Source: Oscillospiraceae bacterium
GTDB taxonomy: Bacteria; Bacillota; Clostridia; Oscillospirales; Ruminococcaceae
Assembly (NCBI GenBank): GCA_902363145.1
Contig: CABIZB010000001.1
Span: 1 to 64,000, forward strand
Direction of reading: 5' to 3'
Length of the DNA: 64,000 nucleotides
Shown here: positions 33,695-42,158 of the stretch, piece by piece
Layout of the letters: every line of letters begins with the position of its first letter
Position numbering within the stretch: position 1 is the stretch's first letter
Notes under the pieces: model-generated
What the model was told of the DNA's origin: nothing
Seen by the model: only the letters and a program-made list of their open reading frames with translations
Databases searched by the model: none
Made by a program: the position numbers and the translations under genes

Positions 33695-34657
33695 ATGATT
33701 GAAATTGTATTTGGTGAAAGTGCCTGTGGAAGTTTGAAAATTGCCCAAACTTACGGCAAGGGAAAGTATAGAGGAAGTGCTGTTTCAATATTTATGAGGC
33801 ATGAAGACGGGAGTGTTCCATCTTCAGATGAAATGAAAAAAGCACAGCTTCAAGCACAGGAACAAGAACGCATTGCTTGGGAGAATGCTATTCCATTGGG
33901 AGGCAAGAGCTGTGATGTTTATTGTTTTGATATGGCTCTTAGTGTGGGAGATATTTCTGATAATGGAATTGGCGAACAGCGGAAAAATGTTTTCAAGAAA
34001 ATGCTGTCTGTCTGCTTTGTAGAGGATTTAGATTATCAGGTTGAAGAAAAAATACAGAAAATTAAAACTACATTGACCTCAGTGATTGAACGATATGTAG
34101 CTGGGGAAGAAATTCGCATTTGGTATAGCTATAATCCAGATGAGCTTTGTGGTATGTATTGGCTTATGAAACAACTTCAACCCTTAAACTGCCAGACAAC
34201 AATTTATTTGGTTAAGTTACCTACATGGGAATATGGAAAAGAAAATACTATGACATCCAAAATAGCATGGGGCGAGGTCTCTCCTGGCGAATGGGGAAAC
34301 TATATAACTCTACAAGAGAAAGCTAATCCTGTATTTCTTTCAGCTTGTGCTATGAAATGGAATCAACTTCAAAATGAAAATGCACCTTTGCGTGCAATGT
34401 TAAATGGTAAATTGCAAAGCGTTTCAGAAGATATATATGATAGTTTCATTCTTCGTGAAATTGCGGAACAGCCAGAGCAATTCAAAATGGCTATTGTCAT
34501 AGGTAATGTTTTAGGAAAATATCAACTTGGAATTAGTGATGTATGGATTTCCAATCGCATTGATAAAATGCTTGAAGATGGTGTGTTGGAAATTATACAG
34601 GACGCACCAAAGGGAGAAACAAATTATCGCCGAATATTAAGAAAACGAATGAAGTAA
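33695..34657 (+). CDS. DUF1835/DUF3658-type protein, probable cargo
   Basis: 320 aa with CGGAGG. The N-terminal MIEIVFGESACGSLKIAQ and later WYSYNPDELCGMYWLMKQL motifs are typical of DUF1835 proteins with a C-terminal DUF3658 region. More AT-rich than the backbone. Function unknown; often chromosomal in Firmicutes, so likely acquired cargo. Confidence 0.75.
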   Translation: MIEIVFGESACGSLKIAQTYGKGKYRGSAVSIFMRHEDGSVPSSDEMKKAQLQAQEQERIAWENAIPLGGKSCDVYCFDMALSVGDISDNGIGEQRKNVFKKMLSVCFVEDLDYQVEEKIQKIKTTLTSVIERYVAGEEIRIWYSYNPDELCGMYWLMKQLQPLNCQTTIYLVKLPTWEYGKENTMTSKIAWGEVSPGEWGNYITLQEKANPVFLSACAMKWNQLQNENAPLRAMLNGKLQSVSEDIYDSFILREIAEQPEQFKMAIVIGNVLGKYQLGISDVWISNRIDKMLEDGVLEIIQDAPKGETNYRRILRKRMK

Positions 34658-34668
34658 TAACCACAGCA

Positions 34669-34717
34669 CAAACCGCTGCTACATGGAATCCAACAAACCA
34701 TGCAACAGCGGTTTTCC
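34669..34717. terminator. Bidirectional terminator between convergent genes
   Basis: Imperfect arms AACCGCTGCTACATGG (34671-34686) and CCATGCAACAGCGGTT (34698-34713) with A/T flanks on both sides separate the DUF1835 gene from the minus-strand XRE gene. Confidence 0.65.
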
Positions 34718-34718
34718 T

Positions 34719-35531
34719 TTACCGTTTTTTCCTCTGGTTGATAGGCGTTCCCGTTTTCTTTGATTTTTGGAGAATCCGAATAAGCCAGCGAAATTCTTCA
34801 TCTGACAGATTTTTATAGTTGATACCGAGCTGCTTGCAGTAAAGCACTGCCAGTTTTTCCAAACGGCTGCCCTTGAAATTTTCGACCGCTTCCAGATTTT
34901 CTTTCAGTTCATTGGCAACAGTGGTCTGGGGCGCACTCTCACTATCCTTTTTATGGGTTTCCCGAATATCCCGGATAATCAGGTTTAGGTCATCCAGAAC
35001 CATGTGGCTGAAATATTCATCATCACTGATATGGGCGGCTTGCAGCACTTTCAAATGTGGGTCATCTTCGCCAGGGCGATACCGTTCTATGATTTCATGC
35101 CGGACAGTATCGACAAGGGTGTTGAGGTTTTGAATCTGCATGGTGGCAATCCCATCCACATAAATCTCAATGTCCGCAAGAAACTTGATAAAGTCCTTAT
35201 GGGTGGCAAGTTCGCAGAGCAGACGGTTGTTGATCCGTCCGCTTTTCAGAAGTGCAACCATTTCATCGTTCAAATGCAGCTCCGTCAGTGGCGTGTTGAT
35301 CTGCTCCCTGTTCTCTGTCCGGCACAGCAGATAATCGACGGAAACCCCATAGAAGTCTGCCAGCGTGATAAGGTTGCCATGATTGATTTCCTTAAAATCT
35401 TCTTTTTCATAACTGCCAAGGGCTGATTTAGAAATACCCGTTAGTTTTGATAGTTCTTCCAGATTTAAGCCTTTGTCCTTGCGGAGTTCCCAAAGGCGTT
35501 CCTGTATGCTTGTTGCTCCTTTCATGGGCAC
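34719..35531 (-). CDS. XRE-family regulator with long C-terminal domain
   Basis: 270 aa. HTH at about 8-65 (LNLEELSKLTGISKSALGSY, then VDYLLCRTEN). A helical C-terminal domain of about 190 residues is shared with regulators of Tn1549-like mobilization regions. A minus-strand TATAAT lies at 35573-35578. It faces away from the replication genes and could repress them. Confidence 0.8.
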   Translation of the reverse strand: MPMKGATSIQERLWELRKDKGLNLEELSKLTGISKSALGSYEKEDFKEINHGNLITLADFYGVSVDYLLCRTENREQINTPLTELHLNDEMVALLKSGRINNRLLCELATHKDFIKFLADIEIYVDGIATMQIQNLNTLVDTVRHEIIERYRPGEDDPHLKVLQAAHISDDEYFSHMVLDDLNLIIRDIRETHKKDSESAPQTTVANELKENLEAVENFKGSRLEKLAVLYCKQLGINYKNLSDEEFRWLIRILQKSKKTGTPINQRKKR

Positions 35532-36008
35532 ACGCTCCTTTCCAACGGTTTCATTGCTGCCGCTTATCTGGATTATATCACACTTTCCGTAATCGTGGAA
35601 ATTTCTGATTTTTACCCTTAATTCCTACTTTGTGGACATACGGCACAGGGCACAAAAATGTTCTATGATACAGGTAGTTCATCGATGGATTATTCCAATC
35701 GAATGACCAGCCTGTGTGGGATATGCTTCCCCGGCGATGTAGCGCCATGAATTTTGGCAGGGATATGGAGGAACCCTGACCGAAACGAGCGTACCAAAGG
35801 GAGCGATACGCCGCTGTGAGATTCAGGGGAGGAACGACACCGGGGAGAACTGGCGAACTGACACCGAAATGATACCGAAACACGACAATCTGATAGGGGG
35901 ATAGTCTACCCTATCGCTGATACTTCGGGAGATTTTAAGCGGCTCTATGGCTGTAATTTTGCCGAAAATCGCCCCGAGACCATACACTAAAACGGGAGGA
36001 AACACAAT
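35532..36008. other. Gene-free region upstream of element B replication genes
   Basis: It contains the minus-strand promoter of the XRE gene and, on the right, repeated GACACCG/GATACCG words and a GATAGGG/CCCTATC hairpin (35892-35898/35909-35915). Similar GATACC words precede the homologous cysteine-rich gene of element A (28970-29040). It could hold an origin or operator; nothing coding is convincing. Confidence 0.4.
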
Positions 36009-36197
36009 ATGCCGAGAATGAGCAAAAAGAGGAAGCATGAGCTTTCCTTTTACCTCAATGACCGGGGGCGTGTCACTTACAACGAATTATGCCGGAAATG
36101 CCAGCATGGGTGCAAGCAGAGCTTCCGGGCGGTTGTGATTGACTGCCCCTGTTATTTATCCAAACGAGCAAAGAAAAAGGAGGAACACACCGAATGA
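36009..36197 (+). CDS. Small cysteine-rich element protein (CKQSFRA family)
   Basis: 62 aa; starts MPRMSKKRKHELSFYL, with LCRKCQHGCKQSFRA and DCPCYLSKR cysteines. Relative of the proteins at 29065 and 58338. Its stop overlaps the RepA-like start. Confidence 0.65.
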   Translation: MPRMSKKRKHELSFYLNDRGRVTYNELCRKCQHGCKQSFRAVVIDCPCYLSKRAKKKEEHTE

Positions 36198-36535
36198 ATT
36201 TTGAATTTATGACGATAGACACACCATTACCGCCCTGTATGCCATTTCCCAGAGCGTTGACAGGATTTCCAGTCAGCAGCACCGCAAAGGTCATGTACTG
36301 CCGGATGCTGGACGCTATGCTATCCAAAGGGAAGGAGGACGAGAACGGAATCCTGTTTGTCTGCTTCCCCATCACAGCCATTGCCGCAGTCCTGTCCCGC
36401 AGCCCCATGACGGTCAAGCGTTCTCTGAATGAACTGGAAACCGCCGGACTTATCATGCGGGTGCGTCAGGGCATTGGAGAACCAAACAGGATTTATGTGC
36501 TGATACCGGGAAAGGAGGACGCTGCCCTTGCCTGA
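36194..36535 (+). CDS. RepA_N-like replication initiator, short form
   Basis: 113 aa. Reads as the winged-helix N-terminal domain of RepA_N initiators: FPVSSTAKVMYCRMLDAML, then ITAIAAVLSRSPMTVKRSLN and the RVRQGIGEPNRIYVL ending. Full-length RepA is much longer, so this is a minimal or truncated form. Confidence 0.72.
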   Translation: MNFEFMTIDTPLPPCMPFPRALTGFPVSSTAKVMYCRMLDAMLSKGKEDENGILFVCFPITAIAAVLSRSPMTVKRSLNELETAGLIMRVRQGIGEPNRIYVLIPGKEDAALA

Positions 36536-36824
36536 TACCTCAAAACTGGAAAAGCTCAACCGGGAGTTGGAAAAAAGCGAAAAGAAACTGCGGAAAGCCA
36601 TCAATGATGAAAAGGCATTGCAGCACCAGTTGAAGCAGCTTACCCGAAAGGAACGGACGCATCGGCTCTGTACTCGTGGCGGTATGCTGGAAAGTTTTCT
36701 GCAAGAGCCGGAACGCCTGACAGATGATGATGTCATGCTGCTGTTGAAACTCATTTTTCACAGGCAGGACACGCAGGAACTATTGAAAAAACTGCTGGAA
36801 CGGGAGAAGCTGGAAACCCCTTAG
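36528..36824 (+). CDS. DUF3847 coiled-coil protein
   Basis: 98 aa from TTG 36528 with AAAGGAGG at 36511-36518. The N-terminal half is a coiled coil (LNRELEKSEKKLRKAI), followed by the THRLCTRGGMLESFL motif characteristic of DUF3847. It normally lies next to MobA/MobL-type relaxase genes, as here. Confidence 0.78.
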   Translation: MPDTSKLEKLNRELEKSEKKLRKAINDEKALQHQLKQLTRKERTHRLCTRGGMLESFLQEPERLTDDDVMLLLKLIFHRQDTQELLKKLLEREKLETP

Positions 36825-36825
36825 T

Positions 36826-36850
36826 TTACTAAGGGCGCAATTATACACCA
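36826..36850 (+). other. oriT core of MOBQ type (element B)
   Basis: AAGGGCGCAATTATACAC (36831-36848) resembles the AGGGCGCATTTA core of RSF1010-family transfer origins, preceded by the dyad TAGTTTACTAA. The encoded relaxase at 38128 is MOBQ, supporting the match. About 320 bp of gene-free, hairpin-containing DNA (to 37169) follow before the MerR gene. Confidence 0.65.
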
Positions 36851-37169
36851 CCCAAAGGTTGGTGCATTGCGTTCTCCGAAGGCTCCTCGCCGGAGGGCTG
36901 TGATTTTCCGCAGCCACGGACTGCTCCAAATCAAACAGGGGACGCTACACTTCCCCTGCGCTGGCTTTCGCCAGCTACCCTTTTGTGGACTTGCCATCTG
37001 GGGACACCTTGCGTTGCAAGCTGTTCCCAGCCGACAAGTTTTACAGAATCAGTTTTCTGTCTTTTGAGAAGAAATGAAAAATGTTATACTAAAAAATGAA
37101 AATGCCTATTGACTCTCACGGAACGTCATAGATTAAAGTTACCTTATCAGGAACAGGAGGTCAGCAGCT

Positions 37170-38018
37170 ATGAGGACAGTAAAAGAAATATCAGATTTAA
37201 CAGGTATCAGCGTTCGCACGCTTCACTATTATGATGAAATCGGGTTGTTAAAGCCAACAGAAAAAAGTGATGCGGGATACCGGCTTTATGACGATAAGGC
37301 ACTGGAAACATTACAACAGATTTTATTTTTCCGTGAGTTTGATATCTCCTTGAAAGAAATCAAAGCTGTTTTGGACAATCCGGCTCTTGAAAGAAATCAG
37401 ATTCTACAAGTACAGCGAAAAATGTTGGTAACAAAGAAAGAACGAATGGAACGTCTGATTGCCAGCATTGATGACATTCTGAAAGGAGAGAACAAAATGG
37501 ATTTTACAATTTTTACCAAAACAGAAGTAGAAGAAATGTTCCAAACCATGCTTGAGCATATGCCGGAGAATATGAGAAACATTGCAATTAAAGAATTTGG
37601 TAGCATTGAACAATGGAAAAAGCATTATATGGAAGTCGTATCTTCGGAAGAAATGCAGAAAGGCTATGCAAAGGTAGTTGAATGGTATGGTGGAAAGGAC
37701 AAGTTTCTGTCTGTTGCCCGAACTCCCGTCAGCAAAGAAGTTGCAGAAAGCTATAACAAACGGATAGAAGCGATTTTGCAAAAACTGATTGCAAAACAGA
37801 ATTGTGACATAGATTCTTTTGAAGTAAAAGAGCTTGTTGGAGAATATGGCTTTGTTATGAAACAGCTTGCCCAGATAAAAGAAGAAAAAGGCTTTATGAT
37901 GGCACAGGCGCAGTATTACCGCAATGAACAAATCAAACCAATGATAGACGAAAAATACGGTGAAGGGGCTTCTGATTTCTTTGCACAGGCAATAGAAAAC
38001 TATTATAAAGTTAAGTAA
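37170..38018 (+). CDS. MerR-family regulator with TipAS-like ligand domain
   Basis: 282 aa with AGGAGG. MerR winged helix at 1-70 (TVKEISDLTGISVRTLHYYD), a dimerisation coiled coil, and a helical C-terminal domain from about 125 resembling the TipA antibiotic-binding domain. It lies between oriT and the relaxase gene, is AT-rich, and looks like cargo. It may respond to thiopeptide-like or other drugs; ligand unknown. Confidence 0.82.
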   Translation: MRTVKEISDLTGISVRTLHYYDEIGLLKPTEKSDAGYRLYDDKALETLQQILFFREFDISLKEIKAVLDNPALERNQILQVQRKMLVTKKERMERLIASIDDILKGENKMDFTIFTKTEVEEMFQTMLEHMPENMRNIAIKEFGSIEQWKKHYMEVVSSEEMQKGYAKVVEWYGGKDKFLSVARTPVSKEVAESYNKRIEAILQKLIAKQNCDIDSFEVKELVGEYGFVMKQLAQIKEEKGFMMAQAQYYRNEQIKPMIDEKYGEGASDFFAQAIENYYKVK

Positions 38019-38127
38019 TCTTGAATTTTAACTAAATACCCGCCGCCCCCAGCGGCACACCAAGCAGGAAATCTGAAAAAGGTCTCCTGCTTTTTTTATA
38101 CCTAAAATCGGAAAGGAGGAACACTAA

Positions 38128-39702
38128 ATGCCCTGTCCACACAATCAAATCTCCATCGTCCAGCGTAGCAACCGCCAGTCTGCTGTTGCCGCCGCTGCTT
38201 ACCAAAGCGGCGAAAAGCTGTTCTGTGAATACGACCAGCAAGTGAAGCACTACCCAGAAAAGCGTGGTATCGTCCATAATGAAATCCTGCTCCCGGCAAA
38301 TGCCCCGCCAGAGTATGCAGACCGCAATACCTTATGGAACGCCGCCGAAGCTGTTGAGAAGCAATGGAACTCCCAGCTTGCAAGGCGGTGGGTGCTTTCC
38401 ATTCCCAGAGAGATACCGCCCGACCAGTACGCCGCCCTTGTCCGGGATTTCTGCAATCAGCAGTTTGTTTCCAAAGGAATGTGCGTGGATTTTGCCATCC
38501 ATGACAAAGGGGACGGAAACCCTCACGCTCATGTCATGCTGACTATGCGGGCAATGGATGAACATGGGAAATGGCTTCCCAAGAGCCGCAAGGTTTATGA
38601 CCTTGACGAGAACGGGGAACGGATAAAACTTCCGTCCGGCAGATGGAAAAGTCACAAGGAAGATACGGTTGACTGGAACGACCGCAAGTATTGTGAAATC
38701 TGGCGGCATGAATGGGAGATCATCCAGAACCGCTATCTGGAAGCCAACAACCGCCCGGAGCGGGTGGATCTCCGTTCTTATGAAAGACAGGGGCTTGATA
38801 TTATCCCTACCGTCCATGAGGGTGCTGCTGTCCGGCAGATGGAAAAGCGAGGGATTCAGACCAACATCGGAAATCTGAACCGGGAAATCAAAGCCGCCAA
38901 CAGCCTGATGAAGTCTATCCGGCAGCTTATTAAAAATCTCAAAGGCTGGATTATCGAGCTTAGTGAAAAACGAAAAGAACTGCTTGCGGAAAAAGCTACG
39001 GAGGAAGCGGTATTTCTTCCCAATCTGTTGATGAAGTACATGGAGGTACGAAAGGCAGAACGGAGCGACTGGACACGGGCGGGACAAAACCGTGGAACTT
39101 CCAAAGACTTAAAGGCAGTCAGCGAAGCCCTGTCCTATCTTCAGAGAAAGGGACTTTCCACCGTGGAGGATTTGGAAAACTTTATAGAAACGTCCGGGAA
39201 ATCTGCCGCCGACTACCGAAAGCAGATGAAGCCAAAGGAAACCCGCAGCAACGTGATTGACGCTATCCTTGCCGCCCGGACGGACTGTAAGGAATGTAAG
39301 CCCGTTTATGAGAAATACCAGAAGATATTTTTCAAGAAAACTAAGGAAAAATTCAAGCTGGAACACCCGGAGGTTGCCCGGTTTGAGAAAGCCAGTGCCT
39401 ACCTTGCCAAGCACCCGGATGATAAGGACAGCACGAAAAAGGAGCTTTTGCAGGAACAGGCGAAGCTTGTGGGCGAAATCGCAGACTTGAAAGTACCGTT
39501 GACCGAGGTGCAGGAAGATTTGAAGAAGCTGCGGGACATCCGCTACTGGGTACGGAAAGCCACACCCGGCACAGAGGAAAGCAAAGAGCCGCCCAAGAAG
39601 CAGCCCCTCAAAGAAGTCTTGCAGGATAAGGCTGACGAGAAGAAAGCACAGAAAAACGCCCCGGCGCAGACGAAACACAAACAACAGGATATGGAACTTT
39701 AA
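38128..39702 (+). CDS. MOBQ-family relaxase (MobA/MobL)
   Basis: 524 aa with AAAGGAGGA. The N-terminal MobA/MobL domain has ISIVQRSNRQSAVAAAAYQS and the metal-binding motif GDGNPHAHVMLTMR near residue 132. The rest is coiled coil. It should nick the oriT at 36826-36850 and needs a helper secretion system. Confidence 0.9.
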   Translation: MPCPHNQISIVQRSNRQSAVAAAAYQSGEKLFCEYDQQVKHYPEKRGIVHNEILLPANAPPEYADRNTLWNAAEAVEKQWNSQLARRWVLSIPREIPPDQYAALVRDFCNQQFVSKGMCVDFAIHDKGDGNPHAHVMLTMRAMDEHGKWLPKSRKVYDLDENGERIKLPSGRWKSHKEDTVDWNDRKYCEIWRHEWEIIQNRYLEANNRPERVDLRSYERQGLDIIPTVHEGAAVRQMEKRGIQTNIGNLNREIKAANSLMKSIRQLIKNLKGWIIELSEKRKELLAEKATEEAVFLPNLLMKYMEVRKAERSDWTRAGQNRGTSKDLKAVSEALSYLQRKGLSTVEDLENFIETSGKSAADYRKQMKPKETRSNVIDAILAARTDCKECKPVYEKYQKIFFKKTKEKFKLEHPEVARFEKASAYLAKHPDDKDSTKKELLQEQAKLVGEIADLKVPLTEVQEDLKKLRDIRYWVRKATPGTEESKEPPKKQPLKEVLQDKADEKKAQKNAPAQTKHKQQDMEL

Positions 39703-39768
39703 CAGGCACTTGCCATTTTCAGATTGAGAATGATAAGTGCCTTTTCTTTTTTACAAGGAGGAATTGAT

Positions 39769-40413
39769 TTGAATGTATTTGAAGCTGTGAAGCAGTCCGT
39801 TACGACAAGACAGGCTGCGGAGCATTACGGAATCCGGGTAAACAGAAACGGGATGGCTTGCTGCCCGTTCCACAACGATAAGACCCCCAGCATGAAGCTG
39901 GACAAGCGTTTCCACTGCTTCGGATGTGGTGCAGATGGGGATGTGATTGATTTTGTAGCTGCCCTGTACGGGCTGGGGAAAAAGGAAGCCGCCGCACAGT
40001 TGGCGAGTGACTTCGGGCTTGCCTATGAGGACTGGAAGCCACCGGGCAGGGCAAGGAAGCCCAAGCCCCGGCAGAAATCCCCGGAAGAACAGTTCCGGGA
40101 AGCAAAGGCACATTGCTTCCGTGTCCTTGCCGATTATCTACACCTCTTACGGGTATGGAAAACCGACTATGCCCCGCACTCCCCGGAGGAAGCGTTTCAT
40201 CCCCGGTTCGTGGAAGCCTTGCAGAAGCAAGCCCATGTGGAATATCTGCTGGATGTGCTGCTGTTCGGGGAGACAGAGGAAAAAGCGGTTTTGATTATGG
40301 ACTACGGAAAGGATGTGATACAGCTTGAACAGCGAATGGCAGAGCTTGCAGCCGCAGACGCAGCAAGAACTAAAAAACACCATGAACGCCATGCAGCCGC
40401 CCCAGAGCGTTGA
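39769..40413 (+). CDS. CHC2 zinc-finger primase-like protein
   Basis: 214 aa from TTG 39769 with AAGGAGG. Zinc ligands as in the element 1 copy (CCPFHNDKTP and FHCFGCGADGD). It overlaps the VapE gene by 89 bp. Confidence 0.85.
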   Translation: MNVFEAVKQSVTTRQAAEHYGIRVNRNGMACCPFHNDKTPSMKLDKRFHCFGCGADGDVIDFVAALYGLGKKEAAAQLASDFGLAYEDWKPPGRARKPKPRQKSPEEQFREAKAHCFRVLADYLHLLRVWKTDYAPHSPEEAFHPRFVEALQKQAHVEYLLDVLLFGETEEKAVLIMDYGKDVIQLEQRMAELAAADAARTKKHHERHAAAPER

Positions 40414-41719
40414 GGAAGTAAAGGCAACTCTGGAAACCACCGAGAAAGGCGGCGTCCGCCAGAGCATACGGAACTGCCTGACCGTATTCCAGCGTGACCC
40501 TGTGCTTGCCGGGGCAATCGCCTACAACATCCTGACCGACCGCAAGGACATCATAAAGCCCATCGGTTTTCACAGAGAAAGCACAGCCCTGACCGATACG
40601 GACATGAAGTATCTGCTTCTCTATCTGGAGGAAACCTACGGGCTTACCAATGAGAAAAAGATTGATAACGCCATCGGGATTGTGGCGAATGAAAACAAGT
40701 ACCATCCCATCCGGGACTACCTAAGTGCCCTTGTGTGGGACGGGACAGAGCGAATCCGTTTCTGCCTGCGGCACTTTCTGGGGGCTGACGCAGACGATTA
40801 CACCTATGAAGCGTTGAAGCTGTTCCTGCTGGGTGCAATCTCACGAGCCTTTCAGCCGGGGTGCAAGTTTGAAATCATGCTCTGTTTGGTGGGCGGTCAG
40901 GGGGCTGGAAAGTCCACCTTCTTCCGTCTGCTGGCAGTCCGGGACGAGTGGTTCTCCGATGATTTGCGGAAGCTGGACGATGACAATGTGTACCGCAAGC
41001 TGCAAGGTCACTGGATTATCGAAATGTCGGAAATGATGGCAACCGCCAACGCCAAGAGCATTGAGGAAATCAAGTCATTTTTAAGCCGGCAGAAAGAAGT
41101 TTACAAGATACCCTATGAAACCCACCCGGCAGACCGCCCCCGTCAGTGCGTGTTTGGCGGCACTTCCAATGCCCTTGACTTCCTGCCCCTTGACCGTTCC
41201 GGCAACCGCCGCTTTATCCCCGTCATGGTGTACCCGGAGCAAGCCGAGGTTCACATTTTGGAGGACGAAGCTGCTTCCAGAGCCTATATCGAGCAGATGT
41301 GGGCAGAAGCTATGGAGATTTACCGAAGCGGCAGGTTCAAGCTGGCTTTCAGCCCCACCATGCAACGGTATCTCAAAGAACACCAGCGGGATTTTATGCC
41401 GGAGGACACCAAAGCCGGAATGATACAGGCGTATCTTGATAAGTACACCGGGAGCATGGTCTGTTCCAAGCAGCTTTACAAGGAAGCCTTGAACCATACC
41501 TTTGACGAGCCGAAGCAATGGGAAATCCGGGAAATCAACGAGATTATGAACCAGTGCATTACCGGCTGGCGGTACTTCCCGAACCCAAGAATGTTTTCCG
41601 AATATGGCAGACAAAAGGGCTGGGAGCGTGAAAACCCAGCAACGGACTCCGGCAACCCGTCTGAAAAAACGATGGACGGTTTTGTGGAGGTCACAGAACA
41701 GATGGAGCTTCCATTCTGA
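40325..41719 (+). CDS. VapE-type helicase-like ATPase
   Basis: 464 aa from TTG 40325. Walker A GGQGAGKST, the HWIIEMSEM motif and the segment ending PLDRSGNRRF are shared with the element 1 paralogue, with a divergent N-terminus. It probably drives replication of the excised circle with the CHC2 protein. Confidence 0.85.
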   Translation: MNSEWQSLQPQTQQELKNTMNAMQPPQSVEEVKATLETTEKGGVRQSIRNCLTVFQRDPVLAGAIAYNILTDRKDIIKPIGFHRESTALTDTDMKYLLLYLEETYGLTNEKKIDNAIGIVANENKYHPIRDYLSALVWDGTERIRFCLRHFLGADADDYTYEALKLFLLGAISRAFQPGCKFEIMLCLVGGQGAGKSTFFRLLAVRDEWFSDDLRKLDDDNVYRKLQGHWIIEMSEMMATANAKSIEEIKSFLSRQKEVYKIPYETHPADRPRQCVFGGTSNALDFLPLDRSGNRRFIPVMVYPEQAEVHILEDEAASRAYIEQMWAEAMEIYRSGRFKLAFSPTMQRYLKEHQRDFMPEDTKAGMIQAYLDKYTGSMVCSKQLYKEALNHTFDEPKQWEIREINEIMNQCITGWRYFPNPRMFSEYGRQKGWERENPATDSGNPSEKTMDGFVEVTEQMELPF

Positions 41720-41945
41720 AAATGACAGCCCTTTGCACCCCCTGTTGCTATCCCGTTGCTGAGCCGGTTGCCGGGGAAAATCCCTTATTTCCGGGCTTTT
41801 CTCCCTTATAACAACCAAAACAACAGAAAAATAAAAGAAAAGTATAAATAGTAACCATCGCCAGATTGAGATTGTTTGCAAGGTCTTTTGAAGCCCGTTG
41901 CCGGACTTCGTTGCCGACACCCTCTGTCTGGCTATTTTCATGTAT
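41720..41945 (+). repeat. GTTGC(C) iteron-like region, candidate origin of element B
   Basis: Copies of GTTGCT/GTTGCC (five seen between 41740 and 41920), inverted ACAAC copies and an AT-rich stretch (about 41820-41855) follow the VapE gene in the same arrangement as in element 1, but with a different repeat word. Confidence 0.55.
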
Positions 41946-41960
41946 GGAGGATAACTGCCT

Positions 41961-42158
41961 ATGGCAAAAAACAAAACAGAGATTCATGTTACAACAGTGT
42001 TTGACGGGGAGCTGGACGCAACTGATGTGTTCGTCAGCCTGATTTCCCAGAAATACGGAAAGACAAATGCGAAAGAATATCTTGCTAAAAAGAAAGATTT
42101 GAAGTATAATGAAGATGAGGTTCAAAAGAGCCAGATACCGTCTGGATTGTGTGGGTAA
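41961..42158 (+). CDS. Small protein before recombinase (TnpW-position)
   Basis: 65 aa, TATGGAGGATAAC upstream. The sequence TVFDGELDATDVFVSLISQK does not match TnpW, but it occupies the same place directly before the recombinase, whose ATG follows its stop without a gap. Function unknown. Confidence 0.6.
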   Translation: MAKNKTEIHVTTVFDGELDATDVFVSLISQKYGKTNAKEYLAKKKDLKYNEDEVQKSQIPSGLCG

